A stretch of DNA of 49,279 nucleotides from a candidate division WOR-3 bacterium (GTDB lineage: Bacteria > Hydrothermota > Tepidihabitantia > SM23-42 > JAOAFX01): the NCBI GenBank assembly GCA_039802005.1, contig JBDRVV010000020.1:1-49279 (forward strand). The letters are read 5' to 3'. The translations under genes were made by a program, and so were the position numbers. Positions 18,412-27,277 of this stretch are shown here, one piece after another. Under the pieces are notes generated by a model. The model was not told the origin of the DNA and did not search any database. It saw nothing but the letters and a program-made list of their open reading frames with translations. How positions within the stretch are numbered: position 1 is the stretch's first letter; the number at the start of each line of letters is the position of its first letter.

Positions 18412-19182
18412 ATGAAAAATCCGATTTCATTACTTCTTTTAATTTTGCTCTTTTGTTCTAATAAAGAAAAGGTTGTTGAAGTAATAGATGGTGATACATT
18501 TAAAACAGATAAAGGAAAAGCCGTTCGTCTCTTAGGAATAAATGCGCCCGAAATGCTGGATCCGGGCGGGGATCTGGCTAAAGAATTTTTAATGAATATG
18601 ATTCTTGGAAAATCTGTGGTGCTGAAAAAAGATATAACAGAAAAAGACGATTATGGTAGATACTTATATTATGTTTATCTTGATGGAAAGTTCGTTAATG
18701 AAGAGATGATTCGTGTTGGACTTGCTGAGACGAGATTTTATCCCCCTGATACACAATTTAAAAATGAACTTCAAAATACAGAAAAAATCGCTATCAGGAA
18801 CAGAAGAGGTTTATGGGCATTTCCTGTGTTTCAAATCCCTGATACAACAGGTGTTTTAGGCAAGGAAATAATTTCATCCAAAACGCCTGATGAAATAATC
18901 TCATATCTTGATGCAAATAAATATTATGGAAAGATTAAAACAGTAGAGGGCACAATCGTCCTCACAAACAATACTGGTAAGGTCTGTTTTTTGAATTTTC
19001 ATAAAGACTGGAAACGCCACTTTACGGCAGTAATATTTGCCAGTGATTTTGATAAATTCCCGAAAAATCCAGAAGATTATTATCTCAATAGAAAAGTAAG
19101 AGTGACGGGCCTCATTAAAGAATATAATGGTAAACCCGAAATTATCTTAAAGAGTCCATCTCAGATTCAGATAGTAAAATAA
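18412..19182 (+). CDS. exported thermonuclease (SNase-like) with C-terminal OB-fold domain
   Basis: 256 residues. The N-terminal hydrophobic segment ends in LLFCSN, a possible but non-canonical lipobox. Residues about 20-140 are a staphylococcal nuclease fold: VIDGDTF (Asp-21 equivalent), VRLLGINAPE (Arg-35 and Glu-43 equivalents) and DDYGRYLYYVY (Arg-87 equivalent). The Asp-40 position is Asn, a variant also seen in other homologues. Residues about 165-256 look like an extra OB fold of the nucleic-acid-binding type (GTIVLTNNTGKVCFLNFH, RKVRVTGLIKEYNGKPEI). Probably an envelope-bound nuclease. It meets the importer operon tail to tail. Confidence 0.85.
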   Translation: MKNPISLLLLILLFCSNKEKVVEVIDGDTFKTDKGKAVRLLGINAPEMLDPGGDLAKEFLMNMILGKSVVLKKDITEKDDYGRYLYYVYLDGKFVNEEMIRVGLAETRFYPPDTQFKNELQNTEKIAIRNRRGLWAFPVFQIPDTTGVLGKEIISSKTPDEIISYLDANKYYGKIKTVEGTIVLTNNTGKVCFLNFHKDWKRHFTAVIFASDFDKFPKNPEDYYLNRKVRVTGLIKEYNGKPEIILKSPSQIQIVK

Positions 19183-19184
19183 AT

Positions 19185-19955
19185 TTATTTCAAAAAAATC
19201 TGAGGTACTTTTTTCTCGGGGTGAATGATTATTTCTGTTTCAACGCCGTAAACATCCATAACTAACTTTTTATCAATTATCATTTCCGGTGTGCCAATTT
19301 TGTAAATATTGCCTCTGTGTAAAAGAATTAGTTTTCTACAAAATTGGCTGGATAAATTGAGGTCGTGATTTACAATAACAACCGTCATTCCATTTTGGTT
19401 TAAATCCTTTAACAAGTCCATTATCCTAACCTGATGTAGAATATCAAGGTGGCTTGTTGGTTCATCAAGCAAAAGGATTTGAGGTTTCTGAGCAAGCGCA
19501 CGGCAGATAACGACCATTTGCCTTTCGCCGGAGGAAATGGAATTCACCAGTCTATTTCGTAATTTAGTTAAATTAGATTTTTCAATTGCCCATTCTACTG
19601 CTTCAATATCATCTTTTTTAAAATGTTGAAAAGGTTCAAGATAAGGGTACCTCCCCATTGAAATAATGTCCTCAACCGAATAATTATGTTGAAAATGTGT
19701 CTCCTGGGGAACAAATCCAATTATTCGCGCTAATTCTTTCTGCCTGATTGTTTTTATATCCCTCCCCATTATATGAATACTGCCGCTGAATTTCTTCAGA
19801 ATGCCTGCCATTATTCTTAAAATCGTTGATTTACCTGCACCATTGGGTCCAATAATCCCAGTAAATTCCCCATTTTCAATAGTTAAACTTATATTCTGTA
19901 AGACATTTTTTGTATTATATGAAAAACTCACATTTGATAATTCAATTACCTTCAT
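19185..19955 (-). CDS. BtuD/FecE-type ABC importer ATPase
   Basis: 256 residues. Walker A GPNGAGKST, Q-loop VPQETHF, signature SSGERQMVVICRALAQ (a variant of LSGGE), Walker B ILLLDEPTSHLD, H-loop VNHDL. It belongs to the family energising uptake of cobalamin, ferric siderophores or haem. It is the last gene of a three-gene operon with permease and binding protein, 3 bp after the permease. Confidence 0.92.
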   Translation of the reverse strand: MKVIELSNVSFSYNTKNVLQNISLTIENGEFTGIIGPNGAGKSTILRIMAGILKKFSGSIHIMGRDIKTIRQKELARIIGFVPQETHFQHNYSVEDIISMGRYPYLEPFQHFKKDDIEAVEWAIEKSNLTKLRNRLVNSISSGERQMVVICRALAQKPQILLLDEPTSHLDILHQVRIMDLLKDLNQNGMTVVIVNHDLNLSSQFCRKLILLHRGNIYKIGTPEMIIDKKLVMDVYGVETEIIIHPEKKVPQIFLK

Positions 19956-19958
19956 ATT

Positions 19959-20888
19959 TTATTTCAAACGATATAAATAGATAAAAAAGGGAACACCAAT
20001 TATTGAAGTTATTATACCTGTTGGTAATTCATAAAAAGTAAGTGAACGAGCGAGTGCATCTGCAAATAATACAAACGCAGACCCCAAAAATAGAGAGCCC
20101 GCAAGATTTTTGATATATTTAGGACCAAAAAGCATTCTTGAAATATGGGGAATGACAAGTCCCACAAAACCAATAGCACCGACGATTGATACAACAAAAC
20201 TTACAAGGAGTGTTACGATTAGAAATATTTCAATTGAGAATCTCTGTATATCTATCCCAAGTGCAATCGCTGACTCTGTGCCCGTAGATATAATATCAAA
20301 TTCACGATAGTATCTATAAAGATAGAGGAGTAAAATAATTGATATTATCCCAATGATTATGAGCATAGTTCTGTTTTGAGGGGTGATTACGACTCCTAAA
20401 TATCCCATTAAGAGATAGAGTATCTCATAAAGTTCTTTTCTTCCGGTTATCATTATTATCATTACAAGAGAACTGCATAAAAAACTCATAACGACCCCGG
20501 ACAGAATTAATCTATCCCTTAATAGACCACCTTCAACACGGGCAATGGCAAATACAAATATTCCAATCATCAGGGCACCGGCAAAAGAAAAAACAGGATT
20601 CGCATAACCAAATAATACAATACCTAACGATGCACCAAGTGCTGCACCGGATGCGGAACCCAGTGTATAAGGTTCAACAAGGGGATTACCAAATAGACCC
20701 TGAAGGACATTGCCACAAAACGCCAGTACACTGCCTGCAAATATACCAAGCATTATTCTATAAATTCGCAATTGTATTATTTCGGAACTTAATTCACCAG
20801 GACCAATAAACAACTCAAGGAGAATACTGAACAATAATATAAAAATCAAAAGAATTATTTTATTCAAAAATCTTCTCCAGTTGTTCAA
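19959..20888 (-). CDS. BtuC/FecD-type ABC importer permease
   Basis: 309 residues with about 9-10 membrane helices. FecCD family blocks: RIMLGIFAGSVLAFCGNVLQGLFGNPLVEPYTLG, AIALGIDI, GAIGFVGLVIPHISRMLFG and the C-terminal LPTGIITSIIGVPFFIYL. The start is TTG at 20888, inside the end of the binding-protein gene (29-bp overlap), indicating coupling. Substrate is most likely cobalamin or an iron chelate. Confidence 0.9.
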   Translation of the reverse strand: MNNWRRFLNKIILLIFILLFSILLELFIGPGELSSEIIQLRIYRIMLGIFAGSVLAFCGNVLQGLFGNPLVEPYTLGSASGAALGASLGIVLFGYANPVFSFAGALMIGIFVFAIARVEGGLLRDRLILSGVVMSFLCSSLVMIIMITGRKELYEILYLLMGYLGVVITPQNRTMLIIIGIISIILLLYLYRYYREFDIISTGTESAIALGIDIQRFSIEIFLIVTLLVSFVVSIVGAIGFVGLVIPHISRMLFGPKYIKNLAGSLFLGSAFVLFADALARSLTFYELPTGIITSIIGVPFFIYLYRLK

Positions 20889-21648
20889 AACCGAGCACGA
20901 GCCTTGGTCCGGGACGCAATATCCAGTCCTGATTTAGATTACTATAAATCTTGTGATTTTTGATTGCATTAACATTTTTCCAACCTATACGATTTTTGAT
21001 ATCTTCTGGGTGCAGAACGATTATTATCTCGGGATTTCGCATAATGACTTCTTCCTGATTAACAACAGGGTAATCTTTATTAATATCTGAAAATATATTT
21101 TCACCCCCGGCCATTTCTATTAATTCATTTAAGTATGATTTGCCGCCGATTGTAATTAAAGGTCTTGCACTGATTTCAATGTAGACTTTTTTCTTTATCC
21201 GGGATAAAGGTCTGATATTTGCTTTCATATAATTGATAAGAGAATCTGCATTTTTTTCTCTTTTTATGACCTTACCGAGTTCCGATATTTCTTTATAAAT
21301 ATCTTCAAGTTTTTCCGGAGCGGTAACAAATATTTTTAATCCATATTTTTCAATTTGATTTTTTATTCTTGATTGCTCGGGAAGATTTACGATAATAAGA
21401 TTCGGCTTAAGACTGATAATCCTTTCTATGGATGGATTTGAAAAATCACCAACCTTGTAAATCTTTTTTGCTGAATCTGGGAAATCACAATAGGTGGTCG
21501 TGCCAACAAGATAATTTTCGGCTCTGAGGGCAAAGATTATTTCGGTCATGGCCGGTGATAGAGAGACAATTCTAAGTTCATTGGAATGGAAAGATTTTTC
21601 ACATACCGCATTGATAAGGCATATAAGATAGACTAACTTTTTCCACAT
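20860..21648 (-). CDS. BtuF-like periplasmic binding protein of ABC importer
   Basis: 262 residues from the ATG at 21648: signal peptide (MWKKLVYLICLINAVC), then a two-lobed helical-backbone binding protein. IVSLSPAMTEIIFALRAENYLVGTTTYCDFP is a BtuF-like start; YKVGDFSNPSIERIISLKPNLII and WILRPGPRLVLGFEQLEKI follow. I prefer 21648 over the ATG at 21714. The promoter at 21656-21683 ends 7 nt before it, and the longer N-terminus would precede the signal peptide. No cobalamin riboswitch can exist in such a leaderless transcript. Confidence 0.85.
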   Translation of the reverse strand: MWKKLVYLICLINAVCEKSFHSNELRIVSLSPAMTEIIFALRAENYLVGTTTYCDFPDSAKKIYKVGDFSNPSIERIISLKPNLIIVNLPEQSRIKNQIEKYGLKIFVTAPEKLEDIYKEISELGKVIKREKNADSLINYMKANIRPLSRIKKKVYIEISARPLITIGGKSYLNELIEMAGGENIFSDINKDYPVVNQEEVIMRNPEIIIVLHPEDIKNRIGWKNVNAIKNHKIYSNLNQDWILRPGPRLVLGFEQLEKIFE

Positions 21649-21655
21649 ATTTTTG

Positions 21656-21683
21656 ATTATACCTAATTGAAAGAAAAAATCAA
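21656..21683 (-). promoter_or_regulatory. promoter of the BtuF-like operon (leaderless)
   Basis: On the minus strand, TTGATT (forward 21678-21683), 16-bp spacer, TATAAT (forward 21656-21661), 7 nt before the ATG at 21648. Confidence 0.78.
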
Positions 21684-21701
21684 TGAGATTTAGCAACCCA
21701 G

Positions 21702-21729
21702 TTGACTTTTGCAATGTTTAGTGTATTAT
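21702..21729 (+). promoter_or_regulatory. promoter of lysS operon (leaderless)
   Basis: TTGACT (21702-21707), 16-bp spacer, TATTAT (21724-21729), 5 nt before the ATG at 21735. Divergent from the BtuF promoter, with 18 bp between the two -35 boxes. Confidence 0.8.
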
Positions 21730-21734
21730 TCTGT

Positions 21735-23168
21735 ATGGAAGAGCGCATTAATAAACTAAATAAATTAAAAGAACTAAATATTAACCCTTATCCATATAGA
21801 TTTGATAGAACCCATAACTTCAGTGAAATTAAACAGAATTTTGAAAAACTATCCAGTTCCCAGATTGTGGTTAAAACTGCGGGAAGGATTATTGCGATAA
21901 GAGGGCATGGTAAGACTACATTTGCAACACTCAATGATGAAAACGAAAAGATTCAAATTTATCTTAGACAACAGGACCTGGGAGAAGAATTTACTGTTTT
22001 TGAAAACTTTGATATTGGCGATTTTATCGGCGTGGAAGGAAAGGTATTCAAAACGAAGACTGGCGAGATAACTATCCTTGTTGAAAAATTTGTTCTTCTT
22101 ACAAAATCATTGAGACCCCTACCAGAAAAATGGCATGGATTAAAGGATATTGAGATTAGATACCGCAAAAGATATCTTGATCTAATTGCAAACACAGAAG
22201 TGAGAGAAATATTCAAAAATCGTTCTAAAATAATTTCTCTATTACGAAAGTTCTTTGATTCAAAAGGATTTCTTGAGGTAGAGACTCCGATCTTACAACC
22301 GATATACGGTGGTGCTGCAGCAAGACCTTTTAAGACCTTCTATAATGCCTTGGGACAAGAGATGTATCTGCGTATTGCAGACGAACTTTACCTAAAAAGG
22401 TTGATTGTTGGCGGTTATGAAAGGGTGTGGGAATTATGCAAAGATTTTAGAAACGAAGGATTGGATAGATTCCATAATCCAGAGTTTACAATGATTGAGG
22501 CATATCAGGCATATACTGATTATTTTGGTGTAATGGAATTGGTGGAAGAACTCTTTGAATTTCTTGTGAAAAACCTTTATTCTGAAAATCGTATCACATT
22601 TCAAGATAGGACCGTTGAAATAAAGAGACCTTTTAAAAGAGTCAAATATACTGAGGCACTTAAAGAAAGATTGGGCGTGGACATTCTTGGAATTTCTGAA
22701 AAAGAACTTGATGCGTTATGTTTGAAATTTGGAATTAAGACCGAGGGACAAACGATTGGTTATAAAATTGACAAACTATTCAGTGAACTTGTTCAGAAGA
22801 ATCTACTGGAACCAACATTTGTCATTGATTATCCCAAGATTATTTCACCACTTGCCAAGGAACACCGCGACAATTCTGAACTTGTTGAAAGATTTGAGTT
22901 GATTATTTTCGGGCTTGAGGTTGCCAACGCATTTAGTGAATTGAATGACCCGATTGATCAGAGAAAGAGGTTTGAACAACAATTGGCCCAGAAAGAAGAA
23001 GGCATTGGTGAGATAGATGAGGATTACCTTGAGGCACTTGAATATGGCATGCCCCCGACCGGTGGATTAGGGGTAGGCGTTGACCGCTTATGTATGATAC
23101 TTTTAAATCAACCTTCAATACGGGATGTGATACTCTTCCCACAATTAAGGAGAGAGGATGCTCGTTGA
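21735..23168 (+). CDS. lysS: lysyl-tRNA synthetase (class II)
   Basis: 477 residues. N-terminal OB-fold anticodon-binding domain (about 35-140: TAGRIIAIRGHGKTTFATL) and class II core: motif 1 near FLEVETPILQPI, motif 2 FRNEGLDRFHNPEFTMIEAY, motif 3 GLGVGVDRLCMIL. Start MEERINKL at 21735 is set by the promoter 5 nt upstream; an in-frame codon at 21702 lies in the -35 box. It overlaps the next gene by 11 bp and heads a five-gene operon with lolC/E, lolD, mcsA and mcsB. Confidence 0.95.
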   Translation: MEERINKLNKLKELNINPYPYRFDRTHNFSEIKQNFEKLSSSQIVVKTAGRIIAIRGHGKTTFATLNDENEKIQIYLRQQDLGEEFTVFENFDIGDFIGVEGKVFKTKTGEITILVEKFVLLTKSLRPLPEKWHGLKDIEIRYRKRYLDLIANTEVREIFKNRSKIISLLRKFFDSKGFLEVETPILQPIYGGAAARPFKTFYNALGQEMYLRIADELYLKRLIVGGYERVWELCKDFRNEGLDRFHNPEFTMIEAYQAYTDYFGVMELVEELFEFLVKNLYSENRITFQDRTVEIKRPFKRVKYTEALKERLGVDILGISEKELDALCLKFGIKTEGQTIGYKIDKLFSELVQKNLLEPTFVIDYPKIISPLAKEHRDNSELVERFELIIFGLEVANAFSELNDPIDQRKRFEQQLAQKEEGIGEIDEDYLEALEYGMPPTGGLGVGVDRLCMILLNQPSIRDVILFPQLRREDAR

Positions 23169-24357
23169 ACTATTCGTTGCCCGCAGATACCTGCGCTCCA
23201 GAAACAGGAGGTTTTTTTCCCTATCCACGCTTATAGCGATTGGTGGCATATTTGTGGGTGTCAGTGCGTTGCTTATCACCCTTTCCATAATGAATGGTTT
23301 TCAAAATGAGCTGAGGCGGCGTATCCTCGGCGGGACACCGCATATAGTAGTTCGGAGATTTTTTAATGAGCCATTAGAAAATTATCGGGAGATTATGGAA
23401 AAACTTGAAGGGCTGTCATTTATTAAGGCAAAGGCACCTTTCATCATCACCAAATCTTTGATCCGAAATAAGAGAAATGTAGATGGGGTTGTAATCAGAG
23501 GTGTAATACCTGAATTAGAAAAGAATATAACCGAAGTAAGTGAGCACATAATTGATGGCGTATTTGACCTTGAAAACGGTTGCGTGATTGGTGTTGAACT
23601 GGCACATAATCTGAAAGCGAATGTTGGTGATACAATAATTATCACTTCGCCTTTTACCGAACAGATTGGACTTCTGCCTCGTTCAAAGCGATTGATCCTT
23701 AAAGGAATTTTTGATCTTGGTGTTTATGATTTTAATGCCACGATCGTTTATATGAATCTCAAAGATGTTCAATCATTATTTGAAATTGGCGACGCAGTGA
23801 GTGCGATTGAACTGAAGGTGGATGATGTTTATAAAACACCGGTTTATTCAAAAAAAATTGAAGAAAAAATTGGTTATCCATTTCGCGTCCAGGATTGGAT
23901 AGAATCAAATCATTCCGTATTCGCAGCATTAAAATTAGAAAAGATTGTTACATTCATTGTATTAACTTTGATTATAATTGTTGCCGGATTTAATATTGTA
24001 GGCACTCTGGTTAACATTGTCAAGAAAAAGACAAAAGAGATCGGTATTCTGCGTTCCTATGGTTTTACCAGAAGGCAGATTATGCGTGTTTTCATCTTCC
24101 TGGGAAGTATAATGGGTATCATTGGCACAATTTTAGGAATAGTGTTTTCAATTATTGCCTGTTATCTTTTAAATAAATATCAATTTGTAAACCTCCCGGG
24201 AGATGTATATTTTATCCAGACCCTACCTGTAGAAATGTCTTTTAATGATTTTGTTGCGGTTTCAATCGCTGCGATACTCATAAGTTTTTTGGCAACAATT
24301 TATCCTGCATTTCGTGCTGCAAGCCTTGTAACCGTGGAGGCATTACGCAATGAATGA
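23158..24357 (+). CDS. LolC/LolE-family lipoprotein-releasing permease
   Basis: 399 residues: N-terminal membrane helix (about 22-45), a periplasmic MacB-like domain (about 50-250) and three C-terminal helices (about 260-390) ending [45 protein letters not shown] is a typical LolC/E start. With the LolD-like ATPase it extracts lipoproteins from the inner membrane. One LolC/E gene only, so a homodimer (LolF-like) is likely. It overlaps lysS by 11 bp and lolD by 8 bp. Confidence 0.9.
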   Translation: MLVELFVARRYLRSRNRRFFSLSTLIAIGGIFVGVSALLITLSIMNGFQNELRRRILGGTPHIVVRRFFNEPLENYREIMEKLEGLSFIKAKAPFIITKSLIRNKRNVDGVVIRGVIPELEKNITEVSEHIIDGVFDLENGCVIGVELAHNLKANVGDTIIITSPFTEQIGLLPRSKRLILKGIFDLGVYDFNATIVYMNLKDVQSLFEIGDAVSAIELKVDDVYKTPVYSKKIEEKIGYPFRVQDWIESNHSVFAALKLEKIVTFIVLTLIIIVAGFNIVGTLVNIVKKKTKEIGILRSYGFTRRQIMRVFIFLGSIMGIIGTILGIVFSIIACYLLNKYQFVNLPGDVYFIQTLPVEMSFNDFVAVSIAAILISFLATIYPAFRAASLVTVEALRNE

Positions 24358-25024
24358 AATATTGATTGCTGAGAATATTGAAAAAATATATTATTTGAAA
24401 AATGAAACAATAAATGTTCTTCGTGGTATTGATCTCAAGGTAGAGAAAGGAAAGTTTGTGGTGATATTTGGTCCTTCGGGAAGCGGGAAATCTACCCTGC
24501 TTAATATCCTGGGGAGCCTTGATCGCCCTACAAAAGGAAGGGTATTATTTAATAATATTGACCTATTTAAAAATGATGACGAATCATTATCAAAGATACG
24601 GAATAAAAACATAGGTTTCGTTTTTCAATTCCACCACCTTTTACCTGAGTTCACGGTTTTAGAGAATATTATGCTTCCTGCCTATCTCAATGGCGAGAAT
24701 ATAAAATCTGCTCAAGAAAGGGCATTTGAGATTCTTGAGATGCTCGGGATAATAGATAAAAGTTCACGATTACCCGATGAACTTTCGGGCGGAGAGAGAC
24801 AAAGGGTAGCAATCGCCCGTGCTTTAATAAACAATCCGCTTTTGATCCTTGCCGATGAACCCACAGGTAATCTTGACTATGAAAATACGAATAAACTAAT
24901 GGATATGTTTATTCATCTAAAAAGTGAAGAAAGAACAATAATTCTGGTCACGCATTCAATGGATATTGCAAGATTGGGTGATATTGTTTATAATTTAAAA
25001 GAAGGAAGGTTATATGCTTTGTGA
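24350..25024 (+). CDS. lolD: LolD-family ABC transporter ATPase
   Basis: 224 residues: Walker [11 protein letters not shown]-loop [16 protein letters not shown] (LolD/MacB-type), signature [15 protein letters not shown], Walker [14 protein letters not shown]-loop THS. It is the partner of the upstream LolC/E permease. It overlaps mcsA by 11 bp. Confidence 0.93.
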   Translation: MNEILIAENIEKIYYLKNETINVLRGIDLKVEKGKFVVIFGPSGSGKSTLLNILGSLDRPTKGRVLFNNIDLFKNDDESLSKIRNKNIGFVFQFHHLLPEFTVLENIMLPAYLNGENIKSAQERAFEILEMLGIIDKSSRLPDELSGGERQRVAIARALINNPLLILADEPTGNLDYENTNKLMDMFIHLKSEERTIILVTHSMDIARLGDIVYNLKEGRLYAL

Positions 25025-25487
25025 TGATTGCAAGAAAAAGCCGGCAAGCATTTTTTTTAAAGATGTTTCAGGCGGACAGATAAAAGAAGTTCACCTTTGT
25101 GAAGATTGTGCCAAAAAAAAGGGTATTTTGAGTGAGAAAAAATTATCGCCCCTGGAAGTTCTCCAGAAATTACTTAAGAATACAAGTCACGAAGATGAAA
25201 ATGTGATATGCCCGGTATGTTTTTTGAATCTTGCTGAATTCAAGAAGGTTGGGAGATTTGGATGTGCCAATTGTCTTAATGTTTTTGAACCATATATCAA
25301 GACAATGATTAAAGAAGTCCAGAATAGCGAAAAGCATATCGGAAAAAGGGCAAAGCCGGGTGGTAGAAGGGCAATAGAGGTCTTCAGATTAAAAGAAGAA
25401 TTAAGGCGTGCCCTTGAAAAAGAGGCCTATGAAGATGCTGCTCAGATAAGGGATAAATTAAAAACATTGGGTGTTGAGAATGTTTGA
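25014..25487 (+). CDS. mcsA: McsA-like protein-arginine kinase activator
   Basis: 157 residues with four CxxC motifs (CDDC, CEDC, CPVC, CANC) in two zinc-binding units and a C-terminal UVR motif (LKEELRRALEKEAYEDAAQIRDKL), the McsA layout. McsA activates the arginine kinase McsB, whose gene follows with an 8-nt overlap when the ATG at 25480 is used. Known best from Firmicutes, where the pair sits with ctsR and clpC; neither is here. Confidence 0.92.
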   Translation: MLCDDCKKKPASIFFKDVSGGQIKEVHLCEDCAKKKGILSEKKLSPLEVLQKLLKNTSHEDENVICPVCFLNLAEFKKVGRFGCANCLNVFEPYIKTMIKEVQNSEKHIGKRAKPGGRRAIEVFRLKEELRRALEKEAYEDAAQIRDKLKTLGVENV

Positions 25488-26529
25488 TAATATCAAGTGG
25501 CTGATTTCTCCTGAATTTAATCAGGAATGCGAAGAAAAGGAAATAGTTGTTTCTACGCGCACAAGGGTAGCAAGGAATATTGAGGGTATCCCCTTTGAAA
25601 TAAAGATGAAAAATCAGGATGCAGAAAAACTTGTTCAGGTTGTAAAATCAGCATTAGAGATGAACTTTAAAGGAAAGTATCTGGATTTAAACAAAATGAA
25701 ACCACTTGAGAAAGAATCCCTTTTTGAATCTCATTTAATTTCGCCTGCGATAATAAAAAAGGAACAACCCACGGCAGTTTTTATAAGTGAAAAAGGAAAT
25801 GTTACAGTTATGGTGAATGAAGAAGATCACCTGAGAATTCAGGGTTTATCCTGTGGATTGAATTTGACAAATACCGCAAGTGCCGTATATGAGTTTGAAG
25901 AAATCCTTGGACAGGAGCTCGGATATGCCTACAACGAGAATTATGGATTCATTACTTCTTGCCCAACGAATCTCGGAACCGGGCTGAGGGCATCGGTTCT
26001 ATTCCATCTACCGGGGCTTGTTTACACAAATGAAATTGATAAAATTTTGAAGAGTACATACAGTTTGGGAATGACTGTTCGTGGCTTATATGGTGAAGGA
26101 ACCGAAATAAAAGGTAATCTATTCCAGATATCAAACCAACATACCCTTGGATTTAAGGAAGATGAACTGATAGAAAAGATAAACAAATTTGCACGGATGC
26201 TAATAGACCTTGAAAGAAAAGCAAGGGATGTAATAATGAAACGTGCAAGATTTGAACTTGAAGATAAGATATATCGTAGTGTTGCAATACTGCGTTCAGC
26301 AAGACTCATAAATAGTGATGAAGTTTTAAATCTTCTCTCAGCCGTAAGACTCGGAATAGGATTGGGCATAATAAATTTTCTTGAAATAAATGTTCTTAAT
26401 GAGATAATGCTCATTACAAGACCCGGTAATATACAACTATATTATGGAGAAATTCTTGAAGAACAGGAAAGGGATATAAGAAGGGCAGAATATATCAGAA
26501 ACCGTCTTGCAAAAATAGAAACCACATAA
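25480..26529 (+). CDS. mcsB: protein arginine kinase McsB
   Basis: 349 residues, ATP:guanido phosphotransferase family (B. subtilis McsB is about 363). It phosphorylates arginines in proteins, marking them for ClpCP degradation in Firmicutes. Seen: VVSTRTRVARNIEGIPF (phosphate-binding SxRxR) and TSCPTNLGTGLRASVLFHLPGL with the active-site Cys. The ATG at 25480 is preferred to an in-frame GTG at 25471. Last gene of the lysS operon; substrates and the matching protease are not in the window. Confidence 0.93.
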   Translation: MFDNIKWLISPEFNQECEEKEIVVSTRTRVARNIEGIPFEIKMKNQDAEKLVQVVKSALEMNFKGKYLDLNKMKPLEKESLFESHLISPAIIKKEQPTAVFISEKGNVTVMVNEEDHLRIQGLSCGLNLTNTASAVYEFEEILGQELGYAYNENYGFITSCPTNLGTGLRASVLFHLPGLVYTNEIDKILKSTYSLGMTVRGLYGEGTEIKGNLFQISNQHTLGFKEDELIEKINKFARMLIDLERKARDVIMKRARFELEDKIYRSVAILRSARLINSDEVLNLLSAVRLGIGLGIINFLEINVLNEIMLITRPGNIQLYYGEILEEQERDIRRAEYIRNRLAKIETT

Positions 26530-26627
26530 ATTTAGCACAAAATTTGTGCACCAACTATCAAATTTTATGCAAAAAAATTTATAAACTCCCAAGATTTCAA
26601 GGATAAATCCAGGCATATTTTTTGCAT

Positions 26628-26633
26628 TATAAT
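26628..26633 (+). promoter_or_regulatory. -10 box upstream of the outer-membrane-like protein
   Basis: TATAAT at 26628-26633, followed by AAGGAG and the ATG at 26653. No convincing -35 lies 16-17 bp upstream, so this is weaker than the other promoters. Confidence 0.45.
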
Positions 26634-26652
26634 TAGGTGAAAGGAGTTTATT

Positions 26653-27258
26653 ATGAAAAAGATCATAACTATCTTTTTAATGATATTGGTAACAGGCTTT
26701 GCACTGAAGATTGAGACTGTGCCAAAACAAAGAGAGGATGAGGTATTGATAAAAGGTCCGGTTGATAGAGGAGGCTTTGGTGGATTGACAATAAAATTTA
26801 CCGAGTTGAATGACCAATTTGCAATGTTAATGGGTGTAAGGGGTGGAGTTACATTTAATCGTTTTTTGGGCATAGGTGGTGGCCTATATGGAATGGTGAA
26901 TAGAATGGAAGTGAATACCAATTATCCAATGAGAAATTTCAATATGGATTTTGGTTACGGCGGCATTATACTTGAATTGATATTCGGTTCACGAAGATTG
27001 GTTCATTTTGGAACACATACTCTCATTGGCGGTGGTTCTGTTCAATACAGACTTCCCGCCTATGAAGAACCCTGGTATGAAGATTTTTTCTTTGTCTTAG
27101 AACCATCTGCAGAAATGACAATTAATATTACCAGAGTCTTTCGCGTTGATATTGGAGGCTCTTATCGCTATATTTATGGTGCAGAACTTGAAGGAATAAG
27201 TGACAGAAGTTTGAGTGGTGCAACCGGGCATATAACTTTTAAATTAGGAAAGTTTTGA
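26653..27258 (+). CDS. putative outer-membrane beta-barrel protein
   Basis: 201 residues: a cleavable signal peptide (MKKIITIFLMILVTGFA) followed by alternating Gly/aromatic strands (GVTFNRFLGIGGGLYGMV, FGYGGIILELIFGS, FRVDIGGSYRYIYGA) and ending ITFKLGKF with a terminal Phe, typical of small barrels. I recognise no specific family. A good RBS (AAAGGAG) precedes the ATG. It stands alone and meets the saccharopine-dehydrogenase-like gene tail to tail. Confidence 0.7.
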   Translation: MKKIITIFLMILVTGFALKIETVPKQREDEVLIKGPVDRGGFGGLTIKFTELNDQFAMLMGVRGGVTFNRFLGIGGGLYGMVNRMEVNTNYPMRNFNMDFGYGGIILELIFGSRRLVHFGTHTLIGGGSVQYRLPAYEEPWYEDFFFVLEPSAEMTINITRVFRVDIGGSYRYIYGAELEGISDRSLSGATGHITFKLGKF

Positions 27259-27277
27259 AGTTTCTCGTTTTAAAAGA

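Noticed and set aside
21649-21701. Cobalamin riboswitch upstream of the BtuF-like operon
   Set aside because: Only 7 nt separate the -10 box and the start codon; no aptamer can fit.
21702-21734. Upstream start for lysS adding 11 residues
   Set aside because: The codon overlaps the -35 box; family homology starts at MEERINKL and the promoter sits 5 nt before it.
26535-26549. Palindrome GCACAAAATTTGTGC after mcsB as terminator or operator
   Set aside because: Too short a loop and no T tract; no second copy seen nearby.
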